From Acestrorhynchus altus (Eukaryota; Chordata; Actinopteri; Characiformes; Acestrorhynchidae): DNA of 64,000 bases. Below, in pieces: positions 23,647-36,436 of the stretch (position 1 is the stretch's first letter; each line of letters begins with the position of its first letter). The position numbers were made by a program, and so were the translations under genes. The notes beneath the pieces are model-generated. The model had not been told where the DNA came from, ran no database searches, and saw only the letters and a program-made list of their open reading frames with translations. Location: assembly GCA_034509495.1 (NCBI GenBank), contig CM067508.1:29548071-29612070 (forward strand). Direction: 5' to 3'.

Positions 23647-26600
23647 TGTCTTAAGCTATTTTTAATCCATAACCAACATCTAGTGAAAATGCTGGATAAA
23701 TGTTTTACTGAAGGACAGGAAACATTTCTAACAGCACAAACAAACTAAGACAAACCCTCCTGCTTCACAGGACCTGCTGTGATTGAGCAGCAGAACATTG
23801 GATTATACATCTTGTGGTCTGCTTATGGTCTGAACTTGCTGGACAGCCTGACCTGGTCATGTTGGCAGTTGTAAATTATTTTGCTAACAGTGGAAAGGCT
23901 GATTTGTAATCCCAGAATTCCACACTTATCTGCATCTACAACCTTTTTTCTGATGTTGGATTTGTAAATAAGGCAGGTTCCTTCAAAATCCTCTCCTATG
24001 TTCTAATCGTCTTCAGCTGATGTTCTCTACCGGATTCTAATTTTACATGTTAAAGAACGCCACTGCAATGAATGAAAAACGAGACAAAAACACAGTCTGG
24101 TAGCTGGATGTCAGATCAAATCAAATCATTTGTATAGTGCCTTTTACAAATGAGGTCACAAAGCAGATTTACAGAAATCAAAAATGAGAAGGTGATCAAC
24201 ATAAAGGATAAAGACCCCCCACTGAGCAGGCCAAAAGGCAACAGTGGCAAGGAAAAATTCCCTTAGAGCCAGAAAAACCTTAGGAGGAACCAGACTCATG
24301 AGTGGGGACCTCATGTCTTCTCTGGTCAAACTTCTCATACATTATTGATAAGTGTCCACTGGACCACTGATGTAATGCTCAGGGATAATGAAGTAATGAC
24401 AATAGTTGGTGGTCATAATAATAACAGTAGCAGATAATAAGGGTCCATGTAAATTTTGACAGGGTTGTTGATGACAGGTGTGCAACTAGTCCAAGTTCAG
24501 TAGCAGAAAGATGGCTGTTTATTCTTTTTGCCAGTGCCTGACCTGAGTGGTGCTGACAGCTGTAATCCTGTATGCACCATGAATACCCCCCCAGTCAAAC
24601 AATGTATACCTGCCCCCCCCCCCCTTTCCCCAACAACCTCCCACCTAGTGAGCTTGCTAATGTTATGCTGTTGGAGTGGCATTTTCCATGAAATTACCAA
24701 CCAGTGGCCACACCTCCAAAACCTGGAAGAATGCGGAGGAGGCAGTGCTAAAACGATGCTGGTGTTCCTCTGTATGTAGTAATAAATGAAGCTGTGTTCC
24801 AACTTTTACTCGCAAGAAAATTGCATTTATATTAATTACATTTACAGATGATTTTTTAAAATATATGTCCACTCTGCCCACTGGGATGCTGTCCTGCTCT
24901 GGAGTCTCACACTCATTCATTCATGCCACACTTTGTTCCGCCATCCGGTGTTGACCAGAGGAGGATGGGGTTCCCCTTTTGAATCTTGTTATTCAAACGG
25001 TGAGGTGCACCCCCTAGATGGGCACGGAAGAACTGCACGGGGGGCACAGCCGAGAGATGAGATCAATCGCAAAAAATATATAATGAATTCTGTGATATAG
25101 CTATACATATTTTAATACATACTTTATACAAACCAATTCAGTAACGTTACTTTATAACAAATATTCATTCTTAGAAGAAAAACGGTAGCTTAAAACCAAA
25201 CAAACACCATTTAGACACAAAACATGATCATCTTGGTAAAAAACAGACATTTTCAGAAGTTCACATGAAAGCAGTTTCAAAACTGTGATAAGCTTCTCTG
25301 AACAATCCTTAAAAGCATCGTATGAGGCAGCACACCACATTGCAAAGGCGAAAAAGCCATGCTAGATAAGAGAGATCCTTGTTCTTGCTGCAGCTGTCAA
25401 CATGTGTAGGGCAATGCTTGATGACAGTGCGGCCGAAAAGATGAAAACACCCGCTGTTAGAAAACGTCCACAAACAACTGATAGCTCATTTACAAGCATC
25501 TGAATTCGCAATCCAGCTGGATGAGGCTACAGATGTGGCAAACAATGCCAATTTGATGGCCTACATGAGGTGCATTGATCATACTTGTGTCCTAAAGAAT
25601 TTTTATGCAGCAAGCCAATTTAACGGTGATCTACCTACAATGTTTGTTCTACATTGCAATCATGCACTGATCAACCACAACATAATGACCACCACCTGGT
25701 TTCTATTCCATACAGGAGCACTTTGTAGTTTTATAATGATTGACTATAGTCCATCTGTTTCTCTGCATACTCTGTTAACCTCCTTTCACTACGTTATTCA
25801 ATGGTCAGGACCCCACAGGACCACCACAGAGCAGCTATTATTTGGATGGTGGGTCATTCTTAGCATTTTTAGCATTGCAAACGTGGTAGTGGTGTGTTGC
25901 ACTGGTATGAGTAGATCAGACAAAGTTTAAACACTGTGTTTACTCACTGTCCACTCTGTTAGAGACTCTGTTTCATCAGTTTATGTTAGTCATCCTCCAG
26001 TGATGACCAGCACAGCTCCAATGCTCACAGGATGCTGGCCATATTTCAATACCTCCAACCTTAAAGATTCCTCTCGACTGACAGGAATAGTATTTCCTTG
26101 CCTTTGGTTTCCCAAAAGAGGCTTGGACCTGGATCTCTGTAAGGTTACTTTGTGAAAAAGTTAGTTATGAACGCTGCTGTGTAAAAGTCTTCAGTTGTAT
26201 ATGTTTAGATCTATCATTCACTTCATTTTGAGAAAATGAAGTTTAAAGATCCACGTGTTCAAATCTGTTAGAAAAGACAGAGACTCTGGTTACACGTGGT
26301 CACATGCACCTTCATGTATCTTGAATGTCAGGATGTTTAAACAAACCCAAAACACGTTTAACGCAGATACAGATCTGATCACTCAAATTCGTCAACAAAA
26401 ACACTTCATGCAGCACCAAAACAGTAGTTTACTTGTCAGCACTACCTTCCAAAGTAGTTGCCTTCCCCAAACATGACAGCATTTAAAATTGTACATTTCA
26501 AGGCAGGATCCATGTTTAGTACAGCACAGAAAGAGGCAGAATGGATAAGCAACTGGTTACTGTGTAATGAGAACATTTCCATATTACATCCCACACAGCA

Positions 26601-27507
26601 ATTTCAATATGACTAAATGGAGACACATTTGACTACCATTTGACTAAGGTTTTCATGGGGTGTCCTAATTTTTTCACAGAACTGTGTCTGGTCCTACAGC
26701 AAGACAACAACTATAGGGCTCAGTATCTGAACTCATTGTGAAAACGAGGCTTATAGGCATACAATGGGTGTTGGAACTTGGTTTCTGACCTCGTAATCCC
26801 TCAGCTGCTGGACCCTGCTGTTATAATATGAACTGCTGAATTTGGGTGTGTATTGAAAGCTTGGGCTGTGACTGACAGAGTAAGGCATGTCTCTAGATAT
26901 TTATGGTTCTCTCACAACAATCACATTGAAGTGTATTTTAGCAGAAATTTCAGTTTTTTTGGTTTAATATAAATCGATATCGGATCATTCAAATGAAGAT
27001 TCTAAAAGTGGCTTTTTTTAATCCCACCCCCCAAACAACTGCCAAGTGAAATACTTCCAACATCAGTAGGAGCCATTAGGTCCAAGCTGTGTGGGTGTGG
27101 ATGTAGGTCTACCTGTAGTAATGCAGTAGTAGGTCTCATGAGGGGAAACGTGGTGGATGCGGTGGTGTTTGCGGGGCAGCACTAGGTGGCAGTCCTGCAG
27201 CAGTGTGACCCAGCGTGGCAGGCCGAAGTAGGAGTGAGACCACTTGTGGATCTGATTAGTCATGGTCACAAAAACTGCCAGCGCAAAGACGAAACACTCC
27301 CAGGGGTAGGACTCCACAAGGGCATCTGCGAGAGATGGATAGAGGGAAGGAGAGAGAGATTCAATTATATGCAAATCAAAATAAATGTGTCCTGCTTTTT
27401 AATAAGCTATCCCTCCCTTAGTTGCGGTGGGCTGATTCCAAACTGACCTTCACCTGCTGAACCCTGAGCTGAAGACTCACCTGCAGAGCCCACACACCAT
27501 CTGCTGA

Positions 27508-27586
<79 letters not shown>

Positions 27587-30243
27587 GCAGCAGAGTTAAT
27601 GCGGGCTCTGCTGGCACTTGTAGGAGTTGCAGGAGAACTGAACTGCAGATAACCATCCACATAAGTCTATCTCAGATTCTCAGCTTTTAAAGGACATTGG
27701 CTTTTTCAATTTTCCCATTTTCTTTCTTTTTTTAAAATCCAAATTTTCCATCCTAATTTGGAAGCGCCCATTACCCTACCCATGTTAAGAACTTCCTCCA
27801 GTCACATCACCATACACCACACAACACCAGCAGGGTCAACAAAAGCACATGCTTTTTCCAATTCATGTAAAGCCAGTCACTGCCTCTTTTCAAACTTTAT
27901 ATTTGGACAACAAAAGTTTATTGCTTAAAAATATAAACACAACCCTTGAATTCATACAGACAAATAAACAGTACAAAGAAATGTGATGTAGGTCAGATTA
28001 ACCATTTCCAGAGGTCTGCTTAAGTAAGCCCAGTATGTACAGTTCCCACATGCTACCCGCTTTATCTAATCAGTCCTTTATTGCAGAAAATCAGGTGAGC
28101 TGCTGTTGGAACTAGAGTCCATAAAGAGGCTGGAGTTCATAGAGAAGGTCAGTAACTAAACCTGTGTTCTTCTAACTGTTCTTCTTCTTTCAGATGCTCA
28201 TCTGCGGCACAGCGGATCATCTGCCTCCATCTTGCCCTTTCCCCTGCCTCCTCCTCTGTTCCACCAACCATCCTCCACCTTCACTACATCCATAAACCTT
28301 CTTTGAGGTCTTCCTCTTCTCCTTCTGCCCAGAAGCTCCATCTCCAACATTCTTTGTCCAATATATCCACTATTCCTCCTCAATCTCCCTTCTGATACAG
28401 TGGAAAAAGGTTTTTCTAGGTTCTTCTAACTAAAAAGTTCTTCTAACTCTTCTACCAACTCTACTATTTCAGTAAACCTATTCTAATCCCTGACTATTGA
28501 ACTTAGCTTTGTTTCGTATTTATTCTGTTCGTAAGTGTTTTTACAGGTTTAGTGAGAGAACCACTGAGAAGATCTGGTTTCATTACTGCTGAAACTTCAG
28601 CTCAGTACTGTGTATCATACGCCGATGTTTAGAGCCATTTTTGGGTTCCTACCCGTGTTGTTTTGGGTGGACAACCACAAGAAATGACTTGGCATGGCAA
28701 CAAAAAACCACATCATACTGCTCATCAAGTGGTGGGGAGGGTGGAGGTTTGAAAAAGGTCAGATGATGTAATGAACAAAACAAACAAGGACACAAATCCA
28801 ATGCACACTTACAGTCGTGTGAATAAGTTCAGACACTGCATAAGAACCTTTTTCGTGGCATTAGAAGGGAGATTGAGGAAACTCTACTGAGGAAAATCTG
28901 AGACTGTCTGTACAAAGACTGACACTGAAACATCATACAGATGAAAGAATTCCACATGGAGGAGTGAGGAAATCTTTCTTCTACTCAATGTCAGAGACTG
29001 ATAGACAGTAATAGGAGACTTTTTTTAAACCCAATTTCCTCCTCAATTTTGGAAGTCCCACTTCTACAACCCCACTAGCACTCTCCCCATATCACATAGG
29101 ATGCTTCTGACACTAGTAGGGTGATGATGAGCACATGCCTGCTCTGATACATGTGGAGTACACCTCATGTATCATTGCTGGGTAGTGCTGTGAATGTAGA
29201 CATGAAACAAGACTTATCTGTGTCTTTAAACGGCTATTTAAACATAGAAACCCAGACAAGCTCTGTACAAATTAAACAACCTCTTGTTTTTAGAAAATAC
29301 AATGTTACCACAGAGAATTCTAGAGCTCATTTTAGATGAGTTAAGAGTTTGTTTACAGTCATAAAATGAGTACAAATGGGTGATGTGCAAATTATAATCC
29401 TATGCCTGTGTTTTCCTGTTAGAAAATTATACTTACTGACACTAAGAGAGGGAAGGAGAACACATTCATGCATAATACATTCCTAGAACACATGTAAACA
29501 ATATATATAAAATGAAGTTAAAAATTTTTTCCCCCAAAACAATATATAAATACAGTTTATAAGATTTTATTCTCTGAAAGAATCTGAACTGGCTGAACTG
29601 CCCTTTACTGTACGTAATTTACAATGACAGCATGATAAATGACGCAGTTGCCCAACAGAGGCCACACTCACAGTACAAGAAGTCACATGGAGTGATGCTC
29701 ACTGTCTGCTGTACAAACTGTAAAAGTGTGAACGTGTCTGTGGGTCTTTGTACCTGGTGTGTAGGACAGTAACTTGTAGGCCATGTGGGCGAGAGGCAGG
29801 ATGGTGATCATGCAGTTGTCTCCATTGGTCTCAATGAAGTCATGCCGTGTGATGGCCGTCGGGTCAATGTGGTGCTCCCGGAATGGGCGGATAAATGCCT
29901 GCACAGAGAGAGGGCCGGGGACAGGGTTTTAAACCTGACACTTTATCTTATATGAAATCATATACTCTGTTAATGAATGGCTAAGCCAACTGCTGTGTAA
30001 TGTAGGACTGCACGATATTGGAAAGAAATGATATTTGTTCTGTGATATAATAATTATATATTTTTTATATATTTTTTTATAATTATATTTAATAATGCAT
30101 TTTTGCTTTAAGGAAAAATAGTTAACAAAAATATCCCCACATAAATAATGTAATAGGCAAAAGAAAAAATGAAACAGAATTTCGGAGAAAAAATAAAATG
30201 GAATTTGAGAATAAAAAACAAAAGAAAACAAAAAACACAATAC

Positions 30244-30306
<63 letters not shown>

Positions 30307-33300
30307 CCCAATTACACTGCTCAAGTTATTGCATGTCCGGACATTGTGATAATGAGGCTGAAACTATTTATATATTTTGCAGCCCAAAAGTAATGAATCT
30401 AAAACATGACCGTTTTAAATCTTTTTAAATTAAATTATAAACAAACATGTTCACAATATTCTAATTTCCAGAGGTACACTGGTATAGAACCATAAATGAG
30501 AGCTTGATTTTCCATCACGGGGAGGAATCTTCAGAGTGAATCCTGAAAAGTCTCAGTCTCAGATTGCTATGAACATTGCTACAGGAGAACAAAGGGCTGG
30601 GCAAAATATTAATATTAATATTGATTTAGATCAATATTTATATCCTTAAAGGAAAATGCATCATTAAATGTGGCAATATTTATCTCAATATCGGGATTTA
30701 AACAGAGCAGGACAGGGACTGAGGCGATATAGTTTACATCACGTTTTAGAATTTTTTGGTGCTCCTCTACTCTGCTCTCCTCCTTCCCCTTTCCCATGTA
30801 CACACGAAGACTTGGTGTGTATAAGAAAATGAAGATCAGTTTGAACGTTGAATACAGTAAATAAAAATGGGAGAAAGATTACAGGAGGTGTCCTAATTGT
30901 TCCCGCTCTCCTTTTCACGTTATATAAGGTATCGCAGCTCAGCATTCAGCTAAAATATATCGGAATATGTTTTTTTTGCTCCGTATCAGCCAGCCTTAGG
31001 AGAACGTGACCAAAAGCATGGAATACATGCATAATATACCTCTATAATAACTACATTATACCTCACTACATGTGAGTTCATGCCTGTTTCATCCCTCATC
31101 CTCAAAGGAGTTTGTCTTTTACACTTGTTCTCAAGACAGACATTTTTCAAAGCCCTCTGACACAAGTTCTACATTCTGAACATGCAGAACATGTGAACTG
31201 TTGCCTAAACAAACAGCTCTGAAACATGGTGTGTGTTTACGGACGCCTCCTGAAGGTCGGGAGGGGAAGAAAGGGGAAGGGGAAAGGGAGGGGAGGGGAG
31301 AGGAGGGGGTGGTTGAGGGTTGATGTTTGACTGATAGAGTTAAACTGGTGCGCCGGCGTTACCGGAGCCTAATGAAAGGCAAGGGGTGGGTGTGTGTGGG
31401 GGGGGAGAATGCGTACGGCCGTGTGAGCTACAAGTTATGGAGCGGTGAGATAACCCGGCATAAAACAGCACTTCCCTGCCGCTCAGATCCCGCATCATGA
31501 AAAAGCTGAACCCAGCAGCTCCTGTCACTCACGCCCGGGAGCGCTGCTTTGAGACGGGCGCCCCGCCTGCGAGCGTGCGGGTGTCACAAAATGAAAGGGA
31601 GCGCGGAAAAGAATCGCATAAGCACAAAGAGAAAAGAGGAGAGACGGAGAAAAAATAAAATAAAACCCCCACAAGAATGAAGGTAATTTATTTCCCACAC
31701 AAAAAAGCAGGAATCGTTTGGAGCCGCATTACCATAGTGGTTTCGGAGGCGAGGCGCGAGGGGGGAAAATGTCATTATCGTGTGTTTGTGGGCCGAACTC
31801 AATCACACCTATATCTGAGGGCGCGTGGAGGCACTCTGCTGGAGCGCGGGAAACTATCTGCTGATATTTCGACAATTATCTTCCCTCCAGTTCTGCTCGT
31901 CTCCCCCTCCTTTCCCCACTCTCAGCACAAGATTAAAAGAGCGCTAAGCTGCAGACGGCCCGCGGAGCGCATGTGTAGGACTCTCGGGCCACCCGGTGGC
32001 CCTCCGCCGCTAATCCCGCACCGTTTAACGCCCTGCCTCGCGCCTCGCCTCGCCGACGCCTCAGTCGCCTTGTGCCTTAATCATGACTCCACCATCTCCA
32101 GATTGCCTTGGTAACCAGGCGGCTGACGGGCGAGCAGCCTCCCCCACCCTTAACCTGATCCATTTCATTCTCTCTCCCTCCCCAGCGCTCCTCACTCTTA
32201 AGTGCCCATTTAATCACGCTCATTAGCGACTCTCCCTCAAGTTGCCTCTATTTTTTTGCTGTTTGAACGTGTGGACAGAAAGCCATATATAGGCGTCCGC
32301 TAAGTGCTGCCTTTAATCTGCCAGTTAAAGGGGGTTTAGAGAGCTGCGTTTTGAAGGGGCCCTAAATTCCCTCGCTCTTTTTGAAGTCCGATCACTCCCA
32401 GGTGGCGGATCCTAATTATCCTCGACAGCAGAAGGACCGGCAGCGGTGGCTGTGGAGCCGAGAGGAAGTCTTTCTCCTCCCTCCCATCCACAAGTTGAGC
32501 CATTTAATGGCACAGACAGACAGACAGACAGACAGATGCTGATGAAAGCGTGGAGCGTGGCCCCATCGGACTAGGCCGCAGGGGTGCTGGATGATCAGTT
32601 CACGTGGAACGCTCTCTACAGGGTGCACAGGCTGCTCGTCCACATGTTCTGAATCAGAGTGGCTCCTGCGGGACTGCGGTGGGTCCTGGTCAAGGCAAAG
32701 CAATCTCAACATGGCCTACTCTTTCGTCTCTATTCAGGATACAAATTAAGGATGCTGCTTGTCATCTTCTGATGATAGGGCACCTCTGTTTGAGCAAGAA
32801 GATGTGTGATCCACAGGAGTCCAAGAGAGTATAATTGGCCTCCTGCTCTTCATGTGGGTAGGATAGTCCTGTCTCTCTCAATCTTCACACCAATAAGGGC
32901 TTCCGTTAGTCAATGTAAGCAGAACTGGACAGTCAGCGTGTTGAGATACCAAAAGAAGTTGTGTTGGTTGCCATTTGAAAATGCCAGTGGTGGTAATGAT
33001 GGGAGGAGACCAAGCGAGTGGAGGGGAATGGGTCATGGTGAAGGATTCTTTTTAGCTGTGCACTTAAAGGAACCACTTCTGGTTTCCTAAAGAACCTTAG
33101 TTGCTTTCCACAAATGGGTGTGTGGCAATGAATTTGTGAAGGACTATGTCCCAATATTTCACTGAAATTGCATTGGAAGCCTGCTTGAGTGGAATTTGGA
33201 ACTACTTCTGGAACACACGACTTGAAGATCAGGTAACATAATAAACTGCACACAAGAAGGGAAGTTTCGTGCATGTATTGGAAAACAGCTGAGAACAGAG

Positions 33301-35126
33301 GATTTCGTGGCCTTGTTCAGAGGAATAAACTGTCACACACTGCTTGGATGTCTGTTAACTCCCTGGAGATGCTTTTGCCACATGATGAACACAAACTATA
33401 TTATGAATCTAGAGTCAAGCATAGCATCTAGATCAGTGGTCCCCAACCACCGGGCCATGGACCAGTACCAACCCCGCCCCCACAATGACGGTCTCTCCAG
33501 TAGCACTGGGGACTAGCTGATCCAAACAACACAGGCACCAAATACTACATATACATACTGTATATCCATATAGGCAGAACCTGCACCTTAGCCTACAGAA
33601 CAGCAGATGTTTGAACCTGGGTGAATGCGCTGATCAAGCCTATCCTGGGAATAGAGTGTATGCAGTTCTGCAGGGGGTTAGCGATGCCCTAATGCCCCTC
33701 CCTAGCAACACCATATCCACTGTCAACGGAAACACAAAACAACCCCCAAATTCATCACTCCTACCTGTCCAGCACAAAAAAAAAAACAAGGGCCAGCTGC
33801 TTTTTTAATTGGACAGGCAGAAGCTGACCTTTTCTGCGATTGGGCGAGGAGAGGGCGACTCTGGTCTGCATTAATTTGGGCCTCCTGGGTGTTTCTGCCC
33901 CCTGTGAGCTAGACCGTAGGGGGGAAACGAGGGGGTTATGAATCAGAGCTCCAGGAAACCAGCTCTGGAGAAGCCCCCAGAGAGGATGTGGCATTTTCCT
34001 TCATCAGGCCATGGGCTTGGTAAACCACAACAGACCAATAACAGGAAAGGCGGATATGAAAATTAAACAGGGTCATTTGTTAAAATCAAACACACTAATA
34101 AGCTAAGAGGTCACAGTGTGTGTGTGTGGTAGACTGCGAGATGATCACAGGTGTGAGAATATTGCACTGTTAATATTAACACTGATAAGACCTGCCTACA
34201 TTACTAACATGGTTTTGGGAGGTGAGATTAATACAAGAACATGAGGGAGATTTGGAAATCAGTTCATCTGCCATGCAGTTCTGTGAACTATGAATGTTTT
34301 AAATGCGAATAAGAAAAGACTAAAATGTCCTGAGACTGTATTACAGACAAGCCTAACGCTGAAATAAACTAGACTCTTTTCTGTTTAGTCACCATGACAA
34401 GAGTCCAAACAGGATTTAGGATAGAAGCAGAATCATGCTTAAATGTTATTCATCTTAACTACAGATGAGACATGGGACGTCCTCTAAATTGCCAAACGTT
34501 GCATGAATACTGTTCTATAAGATTTAAGAACAGTTTCCTTTGTTTCCAAAGTGCTGCACACATTCAGCACAAACTCAACACAGCAGTATGAATGCCATTC
34601 ATCATTTTTGATGAAATGAACTCTAAGCACAGAGTCGAAATATATGTAGCTTCATCCTATATACCACTGGTATAAACAGACCAGACACAGCAGTGCTGCT
34701 GGAGCATTTAAACCCCTCAGTGTCTGGACTGAGAACAGTCCACCAACCAGACATATCCAGACAACAGCATCCTGTGGGCAATGTGCTGTGAGCACTGATG
34801 AAGGAGTCGAGAATGACCAACACCAACAATAACAGATGAGCTTCTGTCTCTGACTTTACATCTACAAGGTGAAGCAACTAGGCTGGACTGTCTAACAGAG
34901 TAGACAGTGAGAGGACACCGTATTTAAGCACTCTAGCAACACTGCTGTGTCTAATCCACTTGTACGAGTGCAACACAAACTAACTCGCCACCACCACCAC
35001 GTCAGTCTCACAGTGGTCCTGTGGGGTCCTGACCTCTAAAGAACAGAGTGAAAGGAGGATAATGTATGCCGAGAAACAGATTGACTATAGTCTGTAATTA
35101 TAGAGTTAAAAAGTGATCCTCTTTAG

Positions 35127-35206
<80 letters not shown>

Positions 35207-36376
35207 TCAAGCTCTGAGTGGTATACAGTCAGTCTCGAGTGTAAAAGCTCACTATATGCACTGAAAGTCAAATTCCAACAAAAATAGCCCAACAAAAATA
35301 ACTGAACAGACAAATGAGTTTATAAAAAGTCTCTGTCCTTTAGGCAAGACAAGAACAATGGCTCTGGTCATTACATGGCTGTTTTTCTTTGTAAAAAACT
35401 GCAAAAGCAAACCCAATTTCCCCTCTTTCATCTACTCTGATTCTTCCTTCGCCTACTTTTCAGTTTGAAATCTTGTCACGTTGGTCAGCCAAGCCATCCT
35501 CGATGTCAGTCATACTGTAACTTCACTGGCATTTACAGTCAATAATATTCACCAGCCACGACTGTATTAATAGAAAATGTCAGTACTGAAATATTTCCTT
35601 TGTAAGTGTTATTAGTAAGGTCCTCTCAGGCCTTGTCCACAGGTTGTTTTTTTTAAACATAGCTTTTTCTATGCACTTTGACCTTCTGTCCACATCAGGA
35701 CTAGAACTAGAACTGTCCAACTGAAAGCAGACCTTTTGCTATTGACCAGTGTTGTGATTGGAAGGTTGCCAGTTCATTTCCCTGAACTGGCAGGGCATGA
35801 CTGAAGTGCCCTTGAGCAAGGCACTTAACTCCCAAACTCCTGCCTGGGTGCCATGGATAGGGCTGACCACTGCTTTGCACGTGTATGCTCACTACCAACC
35901 CCTAGTGTGTAAATTCACATGTGTGTTTCAGTGCATGAATGGGGAAATTCGTGTGCAAGCATAGTGTGTCTATATGCACGTTTACATTTTTTAGTGTAGT
36001 CATGTGGATGGGGACAACACGTTTATTAAATCGCTGATGTCACAGGGTGCACATACTTCTGGCTGAATCTCAAATAGCTCCTTACTCCCTATATAGTGAA
36101 CTACATAGAGCATAAAACTAGTGTCTTCATGCAAACAGCACTAGAATTCCACTCTGTGTGGATAGAATTATTTGCAACACAGACAGAAGGAAAAGGTTTT
36201 TAAAAATACTGAAGCACATGTGCACAAAGCCTCAGAGCGTCCTCAGTAAACTGATGTAAGATCAGTCCTTCATTCACCTTCCCAATGACAGGGATGTCCA
36301 CAGAACCCCAGGTATCAGCTCCCCAATGAACCATTCCAGAGGCAAAGTCTGCGGTCACTATACCAGTCACTGCGAG

Positions 36377-36436
<60 letters not shown>

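Larger units (their letters stand above)
21009..27112. other. PEDS1 last intron
   Basis: A 6.1-kb intron holding a poly-T run, CA and GA microsatellites, a common fish interspersed repeat at about 24112-24335, one palindromic MITE and a Tc1-end fragment near 26650 (ggggtgtcctaattttttca). No coding exon was recognised. Confidence 0.6.
27326..29753. other. PEDS1 intron
   Basis: A 2.4-kb intron with a 74-bp CA microsatellite and a LINE tail at 28185-28390. The rest is unrecognised. Confidence 0.6.
29899..36277. other. PEDS1 intron with CpG-rich block and repeats
   Basis: A 6.4-kb intron. It holds an AT microsatellite, 'ggctgcacgatatt' hAT-like fragments, a CpG-rich repeat-poor block (31.2-32.5 kb), one palindromic MITE, a CA run and a tRNA-derived SINE. 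Confidence 0.6.

Noticed and set aside
29929..30428. Tyr/Ile-rich frames that look like membrane proteins
   Set aside because: They arise from a (TA)n repeat and AT-rich flanks.
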